Shown here: piece after piece, positions 1 to 6,927 of the stretch
Numbering within the stretch: the first letter of the stretch is position 1
Layout of the letters: every line of letters starts with the position of its first letter
DNA from: Bacillus sp. NTK071
GTDB taxonomy: Bacteria > Bacillota > Bacilli > Bacillales > Guptibacillaceae
DNA: 64,000 bases
Direction: 5' to 3'
Assembly: GCF_017303315.1 (NCBI RefSeq)
Contig: NZ_JAFKOI010000003.1
Location: 62,001 to 126,000, forward strand
Translations under genes and position numbers: made by a program
The notes under the pieces: generated by a model
Seen by the model: only the letters and a program-made list of their open reading frames with translations
Told to the model about the DNA's origin: nothing
The model's database searches: none

Positions 1-285
1 AACTGGTACATGCTTCCGATGGACGAGCGTCGTGACATGATGCGAAGCCATGGCCTAATCGGTCGTAGCTATGCTGGCAAAGTGAAACAGATCATTACTG
101 GATCTGTTGGTTTCGATGATTGGGAATGGGGCGTTACACTATTCTCTGATGATGTCCTTCAATTTAAGAAGCTTGTCTACGAAATGCGTTTTGATGAAGT
201 GAGTGCGCGCTTTGGTGAATTCGGTAGCTTCTACGTTGGAACTCATCTTCCGAAAGAACGTCTTACACAGTTTTTATATGTATAA
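1..285 (+). CDS. hemQ: Coproheme decarboxylase HemQ/ChdC, C-terminal part
   Basis: The frame is open from base 1 (N-W-Y-M-L-P-M) and ends at TAA, so the 5' part lies outside the window and only 94 residues are visible. The residues match the C-terminal half of the chlorite-dismutase-like HemQ family: an M-L-P-M-x-E-R-R block, [12 protein letters not shown] (its His is probably the axial haem ligand), W-E-W-G-V-T-L-F and [11 protein letters not shown]. Known role: cytoplasmic decarboxylation of coproheme III to haem b using peroxide, the last step of the Gram-positive haem pathway. A strong terminator follows at once, so it ends its transcription unit. Start and N-terminal domain cannot be judged. 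Confidence 0.95.
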   Translation, partial: NWYMLPMDERRDMMRSHGLIGRSYAGKVKQIITGSVGFDDWEWGVTLFSDDVLQFKKLVYEMRFDEVSARFGEFGSFYVGTHLPKERLTQFLYV

Positions 286-292
286 ATAGGTC

Positions 293-326
293 ATCCCCTC
301 TGAACATTTCGGAGGGGATTTTTTCG
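293..326 (+). terminator. Rho-independent terminator of hemQ
   Basis: Perfect 8-bp stem ATCCCCTC / GAGGGGAT with an 11-nt loop, followed by a T-run. It begins 8 bp after the hemQ stop codon. Confidence 0.9.
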
Positions 327-371
327 TGTTTTTTTCAACATGTATTCCCCATTTGATATCTCACCTTCTTG

Positions 372-399
372 TCATATTCCTTCATTCAGTACATAGAAT
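372..399 (+). promoter_or_regulatory. Possible SigE-type promoter for cwlJ-gerQ
   Basis: TCATATT followed 13 bp later by CATAGAAT resembles the sporulation SigE consensus (roughly kmATATT, then CATACAAT). The B. subtilis cwlJ and gerQ genes are expressed in the mother cell under SigE, which fits the two genes downstream. The spacing is slightly short and the match is by eye only. Confidence 0.4.
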
Positions 400-473
400 G
401 AGTTACGTAGAGCCATGGCATTTTTAATACTTCTTGCATATGGTATTGGGCACAACTGAGAAGAGGTGTAGTT

Positions 474-905
474 ATGGCGGTAATTCAAACGAATGAGAAT
501 GATGTAAACCTTCTGGCACGTTTAATGAGAGCGGAGGCAGAAGGTGAAGGACAGCTAGGAATGCTGATGGTAGGAAATGTTGGCGTAAATCGAGTGAAGG
601 TAAGATGTCTTGATTTCAAGAACATCAACTCGATGAACAACATGGTTTACCAGAATCCTGGTGGGTTTGAAGCTACGCAAAAGGGCTACTTCTATCAGAG
701 AGCACGTGAAAAAGACAAACGTCTTGCACGAAAAGCAATTAAAGGGATGAAGTATGACCCGGCAAGTTACTCCCTTTGGTTCTTTAAACCAGGAGGCGCA
801 TGTCCTGAACAGTGGTATAACCAGTGGAATGCTGGTCGTTTCAAATCACATTGTTTCTACAAGCCTACCGAAAGTGAATGCTCTGAGGTGTACAACAGCT
901 ACTAA
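474..905 (+). CDS. cwlJ: Spore cell-wall hydrolase CwlJ
   Basis: A 143-residue protein of the SleB/CwlJ (Hydrolase_2) family, the normal length for CwlJ, with no signal peptide and no N-terminal peptidoglycan-binding domain (which SleB would have). The conserved start L-A-R-L-M-R-A-E-A-E-G-E-G contains the probable catalytic glutamate; A-R-K-A-I-K-G and the W-F-F-K-P / W-Y-N-Q-W-N blocks are typical. CwlJ sits in the coat layers and cleaves cortex peptidoglycan when calcium dipicolinate triggers germination. RBS GAGGTG lies just upstream of the ATG. gerQ follows 23 bp downstream; GerQ is needed to localise CwlJ in B. subtilis, so the pair is a functional unit. Confidence 0.93.
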   Translation: MAVIQTNENDVNLLARLMRAEAEGEGQLGMLMVGNVGVNRVKVRCLDFKNINSMNNMVYQNPGGFEATQKGYFYQRAREKDKRLARKAIKGMKYDPASYSLWFFKPGGACPEQWYNQWNAGRFKSHCFYKPTESECSEVYNSY

Positions 906-928
906 GAGAAAGCTTAAGGAGGGTTAAG

Positions 929-1384
929 ATGAACAATCAATACTGGAATAAACCGGGTGCACAAAATCAGGGAGGCGGCTATCAGCAGATGGCACCACAG
1001 CAAGGACAGGGCGGACAGATGGGCCAATACCCATCAGGTTATCCTGGGCAAGGTCAGCAAGTTCAAGGTGCCATGACGCAGGGAGGAAGCCAGGGATTTC
1101 CCGGACAGCTACCTGTCGAGCAATCATACATTGAAAACATCTTACGCTTAAATCTAGGAAAAATCGCTACTGTTTACATGACATTTGAGAACAACGAGAA
1201 ATGGAATGCGAAAGTGTTTAAAGGGGTTGTGGAAGCAGCCGGAAGAGATCATATTATCCTATCCGATCCTCAAACCGGTAAACGCTATATCCTCCTTATG
1301 ATCTATCTTGATTACATTACATTTGATGAAGAGCTAGAATACAACTACCCTCTTCAGCAAATGGCGCAATATTCCCCTAGATAA
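929..1384 (+). CDS. gerQ: Spore coat protein GerQ
   Basis: A 151-residue protein with a low-complexity N-terminus rich in Gln, Gly and Pro (about residues 1-62) and a conserved C-terminal domain (about 65-145) beginning Y-I-E-N-I-L-R-L-N and including G-R-D-H-I-I-L-S-D-P and Y-L-D-Y-I-T-F-D-E. This is the GerQ/YwdL family. In B. subtilis it is an inner-coat protein required for CwlJ assembly and is crosslinked by transglutaminase through Lys/Gln residues; the many Gln residues here are consistent with that. It has a good RBS (AAGGAGG) and is followed directly by a terminator, so cwlJ-gerQ forms a two-gene operon. It is shorter than I recall for B. subtilis GerQ, within the variable N-terminal tail. 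Confidence 0.95.
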   Translation: MNNQYWNKPGAQNQGGGYQQMAPQQGQGGQMGQYPSGYPGQGQQVQGAMTQGGSQGFPGQLPVEQSYIENILRLNLGKIATVYMTFENNEKWNAKVFKGVVEAAGRDHIILSDPQTGKRYILLMIYLDYITFDEELEYNYPLQQMAQYSPR

Positions 1385-1388
1385 TAGC

Positions 1389-1424
1389 CGAAAAGCTGCC
1401 GGAATTCCGGCAGCTTTTCGTTTT
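1389..1424 (+). terminator. Rho-independent terminator of gerQ
   Basis: A perfect palindrome with arms CGAAAAGCTGCCGGAA / TTCCGGCAGCTTTTCG followed by TTTT. It starts 5 bp after the gerQ stop. It could also serve the opposite strand. Confidence 0.88.
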
Positions 1425-1520
1425 GGCTAATATATTTAGAATTTGGCCAATATAATAAGATTTTAGCTAATATAATTGATTTTTGGACAATATCCTGAGA
1501 TTTCGGCCAATAAATCAACA
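1421..1520. repeat. Five degenerate 20-bp tandem repeats
   Basis: Five units in exact 20-bp register start at 1421, 1441, 1461, 1481 and 1501. The consensus is about TTTTGGCCAATATAATNAGA. The GGCYAATA core is best conserved and is part of a short palindrome TTGGCCAA. The tract is non-coding between the gerQ terminator and ywdK. No protein-coding signal was seen in it. Confidence 0.8.
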
Positions 1521-1544
1521 GCCTCGACACCGTTTGACAAATAT

Positions 1545-1566
1545 CGGGTGGTGCCTGTCACCCGCG
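1545..1566. repeat. Dispersed GGGTGGTGCCTGTCACCC motif, copy 1
   Basis: A 21-bp stretch beginning GGGTGGTGCC and ending CACCCGCG recurs identically at 61880-61900. Both copies are preceded by CGACACC at the same distance (13 bp before the CGGGTGG). It can fold as a short hairpin (GGGTG / CACCC). Here it lies just downstream of ywdK. Confidence 0.75.
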
Positions 1567-1593
1567 AATGCGCAAATGCACAAGCCGCGAACC

Positions 1594-1962
1594 CTACAGC
1601 TTAAACGCAGCGACAATCAGCAGAATCCACGCGGTAATAAACGCGACGCCACCAAGCGGTGTAATCGCTCCAAGGATTTTGATACCGCTTAAGCTCAGTA
1701 CGTACAAGCTACCCGAGAAGAGCACGATTCCAGCAAACATGAGCCAACCTGCCCATTGAATGAGTCCAGTTGACTGGATCTTATCGGCAGCAAGGGCAAT
1801 CCCGATTAAGCCGAGTGCATGGTACATATGGTATTGAACACCTGTTTTGAATGTTTCAAGCATTCTTTCTGACAATCTACTTTCTAAACCGTGCGCACCA
1901 AAAGCACCTAGTCCAACTGCAAGCGCAGCATTAATCGCACCGATGATTAAAAATAACTTCAT
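1594..1962 (-). CDS. ywdK: YwdK-type DUF423 membrane protein
   Basis: A 122-residue integral membrane protein of the DUF423 family, with about four hydrophobic segments. Conserved features visible are the N-terminal G-A-I-N-A-A-L-A-V-G-L-G-A-F-G-A-H-G-L and the central Y-H-M-Y-H-A-L-G block, then G-S-L-Y-V-L-S-L-S-G and I-T-P-L-G-G. I chose the ATG at 1962 because GGAGGG lies 8 bp before it and the M-K-L-F-L start fits the family; an upstream in-frame start has no RBS. Molecular function is unknown. It is next to gerQ, as ywdK is next to ywdL (gerQ) in B. subtilis, but on the opposite strand. Confidence 0.88.
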   Translation of the reverse strand: MKLFLIIGAINAALAVGLGAFGAHGLESRLSERMLETFKTGVQYHMYHALGLIGIALAADKIQSTGLIQWAGWLMFAGIVLFSGSLYVLSLSGIKILGAITPLGGVAFITAWILLIVAAFKL

Positions 1963-2054
1963 CTCGTCATCCCTCCATCTCAATCTACTTCCCATCATAG
2001 CGGAAAGCATTTACAGGAAGCAACGAATTCCACAATTGTTCATACACCTTTCGA

Positions 2055-3302
2055 TTATTGCGACGTTGAAGAAGGAACGACACCCTGATGCGACATCCGT
2101 AAACTTCCCTTCATCATAAACCAGCCACCTAACGGACAAAGCAAAACCCCTATCCATCCAGGAAACGCCACTCCTGTCATCATACAAAGCAGGATAAAAC
2201 ATGGCATCGTAAAGACTTTAACAGCTCGCCTTGCGGACAATTCTTTAAGCTGTTGCTCCCATTGAAATAACTGAGCATAACTCCCTTCAGAGAATTCATG
2301 CCAGTCCGCTTTGGAAAGGCCGATTAACGCATATAGCGCAAAAAGCAGCACGATCACTTTCACGGCTAATGGAAGCATGAAGATAGCAGCTGTCCCCCAT
2401 CCGGTCACCTGCAAATAATACTGTCCCTTACCAGGCGAACGAAGCAGCCATTTCACATAGAGATCAACGATTCTTGTCTCTCTACTACCGTTCTTTCTTA
2501 GTCGCTTTGAACCTTTAAAAAGAAACGGCTTCTTTCGAGCAAACACGGTCCTTCCTGATGCAACACCCACCTGCCTCATCAGTAGTTTCGTTATGCTTTG
2601 TTTATAACCACGTTCGAGCATGACATCGTGAAAAAATGTTCCACTCAACTTTAGACGTTGATTTAACTGAACAATTAAAAAAAGCAGTAGAAAAGCAACG
2701 CCCCCAAGCACGAACCATGTAGACTTCCATCCTACTTGACTCACAATAACAAGAAACACAATCGAGACGACATTCATTAACCCAATTGGAATCCATTTAA
2801 CCCAAACGGACTGAATGTTAAGCTCAATGAAATAGCGGCAGACGTTCACATTCCAACTCACAAGAAGCACAAAAACCCCAGTTATTATCACTCGCTCAAT
2901 TCCCCAGCCCCAACCTGTTAGGAGGAATGGCAGAACAGCAGCGATGCCGAGGAGCGTAAGCACTAACCCTTTTAGAAGTGAATACATCATCCCCCATTTT
3001 TTCAAGCCATTCACGAGCCGATGATTTTGCAGGAGGTAGACTTGATCTGCTTCTTCCATATAGACCCTAAGCGACCATGACGTTGCAATCATAAATAACG
3101 GTATCATCACAACCTGCTCTGGAACGGAATCTAGCCATACTGGCGCGATGAGCCACCATGATCGATAATAGGCGACTGAAATAACGAGCGCTGGAATGAC
3201 AATATATAGCCATACAGTCCAATCAATCGCTGTCCGAATATCGCGTAACTTATAATGGTGATCATCTTTTACCCGCTTTCGTAGCAACTGGAATGATGTC
3301 AT
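2055..3302 (-). CDS. EcsB/YthQ-family ABC exporter permease
   Basis: A 415-residue polytopic membrane protein with about nine hydrophobic stretches and a long basic cytoplasmic loop in the middle (about 225-290). The pattern and the N-terminal L-R-K-R motif followed by paired hydrophobic segments fit the EcsB family of ABC permeases. Its start overlaps the end of the upstream ATPase gene by 4 bp, so the two are translationally coupled. EcsAB in B. subtilis influences protein secretion, intramembrane proteolysis and competence; YthPQ is a related pair of unclear function. Sequence alone does not tell which of the two this pair equals, so I give no symbol. Confidence 0.8.
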   Translation of the reverse strand: MTSFQLLRKRVKDDHHYKLRDIRTAIDWTVWLYIVIPALVISVAYYRSWWLIAPVWLDSVPEQVVMIPLFMIATSWSLRVYMEEADQVYLLQNHRLVNGLKKWGMMYSLLKGLVLTLLGIAAVLPFLLTGWGWGIERVIITGVFVLLVSWNVNVCRYFIELNIQSVWVKWIPIGLMNVVSIVFLVIVSQVGWKSTWFVLGGVAFLLLFLIVQLNQRLKLSGTFFHDVMLERGYKQSITKLLMRQVGVASGRTVFARKKPFLFKGSKRLRKNGSRETRIVDLYVKWLLRSPGKGQYYLQVTGWGTAAIFMLPLAVKVIVLLFALYALIGLSKADWHEFSEGSYAQLFQWEQQLKELSARRAVKVFTMPCFILLCMMTGVAFPGWIGVLLCPLGGWFMMKGSLRMSHQGVVPSSTSQ

Positions 3303-4000
3303 ATGCTTTGCTCCAGGAGGCTATCCACACAATCTAGAAGTGAACCATCTTCCAAGCCTGTTTGCTCCCTCAATTCTCCAAGCGTTCCTTTACCAGCTAT
3401 TTCCCCACTTGAAATGAGCACAAATCGATCGCAAATTCGTTCTGCTGTATCCAAAACGTGCGTTGACATGAGCACCCCCGCTCCGCGTGCTCTCTCCTTT
3501 TCAATTAACTTTAGAAAGTCTTTCGTTGCTCGTGGATCTAGACCTAGAAAAGGTTCGTCGATGATATATAAATCAGGCTTAAGCATAAAAGCCGTGATGA
3601 GCATAACCTTCTGTCTCATTCCTTTTGAGAAACTAGATGGAAGATCATGAACAACATGATCCAGCTTGAAATAGCTTATGAGATCTTGTGCGCGCTCCTC
3701 CCATTCACCGTCCTGGAACGACACCGCCGCTGCGGCAAGCTCCAAATGCTCCCATAGGGTTAGACTGTCATAGAAAACAGGTTGTTCAGGGATATATGCA
3801 TACCGAGCATCGCCCTCAAACGTTATGGACCCTTTCCACTCTTTTACGATTCCCAGAATCGTTTTGATTGTCGTACTTTTACCCGCTCCGTTCGAACCTA
3901 ATAAACCAAGAAGCTCGCCACTTTTCACATGAAATGCTAGTCCTTTAATTGTTGTACTGTTCTTTTCATACCCTGCTTCTTCTATTTCAACATTTAGCAT
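3299..4000 (-). CDS. ABC transporter ATPase (EcsA/YthP type)
   Basis: A 233-residue ABC ATPase with all expected motifs: Walker A G-S-N-G-A-G-K-S-T (about 36-44), Q-loop area Y-I-P-E-Q-P, signature S-F-S-K-G-M-R-Q-K (the Gly-Gly form is replaced, as in the EcsA group), Walker B L-Y-I-I-D-E-P-F-L-G-L-D-P, and the switch histidine in S-T-H-V-L-D. It would energise the permease encoded immediately downstream (4-bp overlap). The substrate is unknown. The gene follows rsoA by 48 bp with a terminator-like hairpin between, so it probably has its own promoter or relies on partial readthrough. Confidence 0.88.
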   Translation of the reverse strand: MLNVEIEEAGYEKNSTTIKGLAFHVKSGELLGLLGSNGAGKSTTIKTILGIVKEWKGSITFEGDARYAYIPEQPVFYDSLTLWEHLELAAAAVSFQDGEWEERAQDLISYFKLDHVVHDLPSSFSKGMRQKVMLITAFMLKPDLYIIDEPFLGLDPRATKDFLKLIEKERARGAGVLMSTHVLDTAERICDRFVLISSGEIAGKGTLGELREQTGLEDGSLLDCVDSLLEQSI

Positions 4001-4029
4001 TGATCGTCACCTCTACCTTTACTACGAAA

Positions 4030-4064
4030 TCAAAAAGGAAAAGGTTTCCTACCCTTTCCCTTTC
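4030..4064 (-). terminator. Terminator at the end of rsoA
   Basis: On the minus strand AAAGGGAAAGG pairs with CCTTTTCCTTT (one G-T pair) across a 9-nt loop and is followed by T residues. The 5' arm lies inside the last codons of rsoA. Confidence 0.6.
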
Positions 4065-4294
4065 ATCCCCTTGATAAATTGCTCGAAGTTCGGCACATCC
4101 TCTATGCTGTACTTCTCGACTGCTTCTAGAATTTTCACGTAAAGCTCCTGCCTTAAATCATCACGATAGTCATAAGACGTCTGCCTGAGCTCCGCTTCAA
4201 TCTTTTTCTCAAATTGACTGAAAATCAGCTCTAGCGCTTCTTCCTCATTTTGTTTCGCTTGCTGTAAAAGTGTATATAACCTCGCGTTCGTCAT
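4049..4294 (-). CDS. rsoA: Sigma-O co-factor RsoA (sigma region 2-like)
   Basis: An 81-residue acidic protein resembling RsoA (YvrHa), the small subunit of the split sigma factor described in B. subtilis. It carries a region-2-like sequence: E-E-A-L-E-L-I-F-S-Q-F-E-K-K-I, then D-Y-R-D-D-L-R-Q-E-L-Y-V-K-I-L-E-A-V, the sigma core-binding signature (D-L-x-Q-E), and Y-x-I-E-D-V-P-N-F-E-Q-F-I. It should bind RNA polymerase together with SigO encoded two genes upstream. Its ATG overlaps the yvrJ stop (ATGA), so it is translated by coupling. It could instead be called a generic sigma-70 region 2 fragment, but the gene order makes RsoA the better call. Confidence 0.82.
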   Translation of the reverse strand: MTNARLYTLLQQAKQNEEEALELIFSQFEKKIEAELRQTSYDYRDDLRQELYVKILEAVEKYSIEDVPNFEQFIKGMKGKG

Positions 4295-4437
4295 CTCTTT
4301 TTATCCAACTCCTGCTCAGAAATAGCATTTGTTAAATCATCAATTTTCCTCTCAAGTCGAAAAAGCAAATACAGTGAAACAACGATTGGGAACCCTAAAT
4401 CACCTATCATGGCGTTAATTACGTTTGTAACGGTCAT
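4291..4437 (-). CDS. yvrJ: YvrJ family small membrane protein
   Basis: A 48-residue ORF read from the minus strand. The sequence begins M-T-V-T-N-V-I-N-A-M-I and has one hydrophobic segment, G-F-P-I-V-V-S-L-Y-L-L-F (about 15-26), followed by R-L-E-R-K-I-D-D-L, which is the YvrJ family pattern (short N-terminus, one membrane helix, amphipathic charged tail). Both ends overlap neighbours as ATGA: its start with the sigO stop and its stop with the rsoA start. That places it inside a sigO-yvrJ-rsoA operon. In B. subtilis yvrJ belongs to the SigO regulon; its role is not known. It is probably a membrane-anchored peptide. Confidence 0.85.
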   Translation of the reverse strand: MTVTNVINAMIGDLGFPIVVSLYLLFRLERKIDDLTNAISEQELDKKR

Positions 4438-4997
4438 CGTATGCTCTCCTTTCGTACTTCTCTTAGCTTCTCAAGTGCTCGCTTTCGTCTTCTGCTAACA
4501 GCCTGCTGTGATATGCCTCTGGCCTCGGCGATTTCCGTATCGCTCGTTTCTAAACGGTAAGAAAGCTCTAATACTTCTTTTTGCTTTCCTGTCAGCCTTT
4601 TATAAGCAGAATAAAGAGAGCGAGACGTTAGCTGTTCTTCAAATCGAGCGCCTTCTTGAATATCCTCACTGCTGACCAGCTCAATCCACGTACTTCCTGA
4701 CTCTCCTACAGGCTGATCAAGCGTTAGTGGATAACGAAGATGCTCAAGCCTCCGCTTACGATCGAAATTAATGGCTGTGTAGCGGATTAATTTCGTTAGA
4801 TATGCAATAAAACGAATTTCAACATAATACATGTGGAACAGTGTATTTAAATTCATCAGCGCTTTCTGACTAGGGTCCAGAAGAGCCTCCCTAAAACTTG
4901 TCCAATGCACGTCTTCTTGAACGAACGATTTGAAAAGGAGGTTTTCCTTCAGTTCCTCATACGCTTTCGTCGTTATAAATGGACACTTGTTCATCAT
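4434..4997 (-). CDS. sigO: RNA polymerase sigma factor SigO
   Basis: A 187-residue sigma factor. The C-terminal third is a clear region 4 helix-turn-helix (about 133-185): A-Y-K-R-L-T-G-K-Q-K-E-V-L-E-L-S-Y, then T-D-T-E-I-A-E-A-R-G-I-S-Q-Q-A-V-S-R-R. The N-terminal part lacks a normal region 2, the feature that makes B. subtilis SigO (YvrI) need RsoA. I start at the ATG at 4997, 8 bp after GGGAG; an in-frame GTG at 5003 is possible. The known SigO regulon includes oxalate decarboxylase, which is not in this window, so targets here are open. A LexA-like box lies about 70 bp upstream of the start. Confidence 0.85.
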   Translation of the reverse strand: MMNKCPFITTKAYEELKENLLFKSFVQEDVHWTSFREALLDPSQKALMNLNTLFHMYYVEIRFIAYLTKLIRYTAINFDRKRRLEHLRYPLTLDQPVGESGSTWIELVSSEDIQEGARFEEQLTSRSLYSAYKRLTGKQKEVLELSYRLETSDTEIAEARGISQQAVSRRRKRALEKLREVRKESIR

Positions 4998-5066
4998 CCT
5001 CACCTCTCCCTTCTCTGTATGTAGGATAGAAAGTATCCTGGATGGCGAAAATCACAACCACTAATT

Positions 5067-5080
5067 CGAACGTATGTTCT
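5067..5080. promoter_or_regulatory. LexA (DinR) box-like palindrome upstream of sigO
   Basis: CGAACGTATGTTCT matches 13 of 14 positions of the Bacillus SOS-box consensus CGAACRNRYGTTYC. On the minus strand a TATAAT lies about 10 bp upstream of it and the sigO start about 70 bp downstream, a sensible operator position. Function is inferred only. Confidence 0.5.
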
Positions 5081-5092
5081 TATTTCTATTAT

Positions 5093-5121
5093 AGAAAAAA
5101 CTCATGCTTTTTAACATGAGT
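5093..5121 (-). terminator. Terminator of the fla operon (after the YaaR-like gene)
   Basis: Stem ACTCATG / CATGAGT with an 8-nt loop followed by TTTTTT in the minus direction, 33 bp beyond the YaaR-like stop codon. It separates the flagellar operon from sigO. Confidence 0.82.
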
Positions 5122-5153
5122 CAATACTTCCTTTTTTTATTAGGTCAATCGTA

Positions 5154-5588
5154 CTAGAGTGAAAGGTCAATGAGCATCCCTTTGATTTCACCGATTAGCG
5201 ACAGCAAATTGACACCTTCCTTCTCTTTTTCAAGGATTTCTTCCTGCAATTCAACAAGCTTGTTCTCAACGGTTTCAACGAGCTTAAACGTTCGACTTCT
5301 ACCAAAACGATCTGTTGAATTCCTCTCAGATAGTGTCAAACCCTGGTTGACAGCTTCTTCAAGAAACTGCTTTACCATTCGCTTATAAGCCGTTAGGTTC
5401 TGAAAGGTCCGTTCTTTGCTAAGGACTTTACCTTGTTCATCAATCTGATTGAGAAGACGCTCTAGTGCCATGCCTTTTAGCTCTTTCGACGCTTCACTCA
5501 TAACAGATTGAAAACCCTTTTGTACATTACCCTTTGGCATGTCTTTCTTAAAAGGATCTAGAGTTGAATGACTCTGTTGAATTTTCAT
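5154..5588 (-). CDS. YaaR-like DUF327 protein
   Basis: A 144-residue, mostly helical, charged protein of the DUF327/YaaR family: F-Q-S-V-M-S-E-A-S-K-E-L near the N-terminus, a central L-L-N-Q-I-D-E-Q-G-K-V-L-S-K-E-R-T, then Y-K-R-M-V-K-Q-F-L-E-E-A-V and a long predicted coiled helix at the end. No signal peptide. Function is unknown. In B. subtilis yaaR lies far from flagellar genes; here it is the last gene of the fla operon and overlaps swrB by 4 bp, which suggests a flagellar role or co-regulation. I leave the symbol empty because this may be a paralogue. Confidence 0.75.
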   Translation of the reverse strand: MKIQQSHSTLDPFKKDMPKGNVQKGFQSVMSEASKELKGMALERLLNQIDEQGKVLSKERTFQNLTAYKRMVKQFLEEAVNQGLTLSERNSTDRFGRSRTFKLVETVENKLVELQEEILEKEKEGVNLLSLIGEIKGMLIDLSL

Positions 5589-6100
5589 CGCTGTAGAGAC
5601 CTTCCGTGCATGTTTACGATAAGCTCAATTTCACCTGTTCCACAATTAAGAAGTCTTGCGATATCATTTGCTGCAAATCCCTGTTGATACAGCTGAATCG
5701 CTTTTTGGTTGCGTTCGTTTTTCGCTGACGGATGCTGAATAATCATTGGGCTTCTCGGTTCAGGTTGCTGCGATTGAACTGGTTGCTGCGGGTAGTGAAA
5801 TGACTCCTGCTGCGTCGGCTGTGTATACTCTGGTTCCTGCCGCGGTTGCTGAACAGGCTTTCCGGTCTGCTCAAGTACACGAAGACGAATGTCGAGCTGA
5901 TTCTCCCGCTTCTCCACAAATGTTTTTACCTGAGTCATCAGTCGATCATTTTCAAGTTCGAGCTGTTCAATATACTCCTCCATACTTGATGCAACTTCTT
6001 CTCTCACTTCAGAGCTTTTGGACTGCTTTAAGTAAAGGAGTACGATGCATAGAAAGCTAACGAGATGAAGGGCGATACTTATGAATATGAATGGATACAT
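5585..6100 (-). CDS. swrB: SwrB-like flagellar protein (DUF6115)
   Basis: A 171-residue protein with one N-terminal membrane helix (about 3-24), a coiled coil (about 28-75: E-E-Y-I-E-Q-L-E-L-E-N-D-R-L), a Pro/Gln-rich linker (about 80-125), and a C-terminal helix-turn-helix-like segment A-I-Q-L-Y-Q-Q-G-F-A-A-N-D-I-A-R-L-L-N-C-G. This is the architecture of SwrB, which in B. subtilis activates the flagellar export apparatus through FliP and basal body maturation. It is immediately downstream of sigD, as in B. subtilis, and overlaps the YaaR-like gene. The linker is low complexity and poorly conserved, so the assignment rests on architecture plus position. Confidence 0.78.
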   Translation of the reverse strand: MYPFIFISIALHLVSFLCIVLLYLKQSKSSEVREEVASSMEEYIEQLELENDRLMTQVKTFVEKRENQLDIRLRVLEQTGKPVQQPRQEPEYTQPTQQESFHYPQQPVQSQQPEPRSPMIIQHPSAKNERNQKAIQLYQQGFAANDIARLLNCGTGEIELIVNMHGRSLQR

Positions 6101-6115
6101 CCTAAATCACTCCGA

Positions 6116-6901
6116 TTACATGGATTGAACATGTTCTTTATTTGCTCGCAGTACACCCTTCATACGAAGGAGGGCTCTTGAATGAAGCTGAGAAATTCTG
6201 CTTGTCGATAAATCTAGAATTCTAGCAATCTCTGTGAGGGTTAACTCCTCGAAATACACGAGCGATACGACTAGCTTCTCTTTCTCAGGTAGTCGATCAA
6301 TTGTCTCAGCCAATAGTTCTTTAATGAAGCGCTGATGCAAATGCTTCTCAGGAATGTCTGCCCGTTCGTTCTCAATGACACTATACCGTTCGATCTGCTG
6401 CTGGTCGTCATCGTGAACGGGTTCATCTACCGATATCATTGTAGAGAGAGAGGCGTCTTGAATAACCTGCTGAACTTCACCTACCGTCATATCAAGGTAG
6501 TTTGCCACATCCTGATCACTAGAGGAGGTTTGATTTTTCTGTTCGAGCACAGCATAAGCTTCTTCAATTCTGCGAGCTTTGTCACGAACCGATCTTGGTA
6601 CCCAATCGTTTTGTCTTAATCCATCAATAATAGCACCTTTGATTCTCCAGCCTGCATACGTTTCGAACTTCAAATCACGTTCAGGTTCAAATTTACCTAG
6701 CGCATCTAGAAGTCCTTGATAAGCAAAGCTACTAAGATCGTCACGCTGAACAGAAGATGGAAGTGCAGCTGCATATCGTTGTACGGCAAAATCTACGAGT
6801 GGGCGATAGAGAGAGACCAGTCGATTCCCCGCCTCTTCATCTTTATCTTCCTTCCATGCCCTCCAGTATTCAATTGTTTCTTCTGTCATTTTGGATTTCA
6901 T
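6116..6901 (-). CDS. sigD: Flagellar sigma factor SigD (FliA)
   Basis: A 261-residue sigma-70 factor of the FliA/SigD/WhiG class. Region 2 is clear (R-D-D-L-S-S-F-A-Y-Q-G-L-L-D-A-L-G-K-F, then F-E-T-Y-A-G-W-R-I-K-G-A-I-I-D-G-L-R), region 3 starts R-S-V-R-D-K-A-R-R-I, and region 4 contains L-P-E-K-E-K-L-V-V-S-L and L-T-L-T-E-I-A-R-I-L-D-L-S. It directs transcription of late flagellar genes; SigD-type promoters are visible at fliD and hag and a weaker one at flgM. FlgM, its anti-sigma factor, is encoded about 25 kb away in the same cluster. I start at ATG 6901 (AGGTGG 8 bp upstream). flhG ends 15-30 bp upstream, with no che genes between. Confidence 0.95.
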   Translation of the reverse strand: MKSKMTEETIEYWRAWKEDKDEEAGNRLVSLYRPLVDFAVQRYAAALPSSVQRDDLSSFAYQGLLDALGKFEPERDLKFETYAGWRIKGAIIDGLRQNDWVPRSVRDKARRIEEAYAVLEQKNQTSSSDQDVANYLDMTVGEVQQVIQDASLSTMISVDEPVHDDDQQQIERYSVIENERADIPEKHLHQRFIKELLAETIDRLPEKEKLVVSLVYFEELTLTEIARILDLSTSRISQLHSRALLRMKGVLRANKEHVQSM

Positions 6902-6927
6902 GGGATTCACCACCTGTACATTTCCCG

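Noticed and set aside
1421-1520. Possible CRISPR array
   Set aside because: The 20-bp units are directly tandem, without unique spacers, and no cas genes are nearby.
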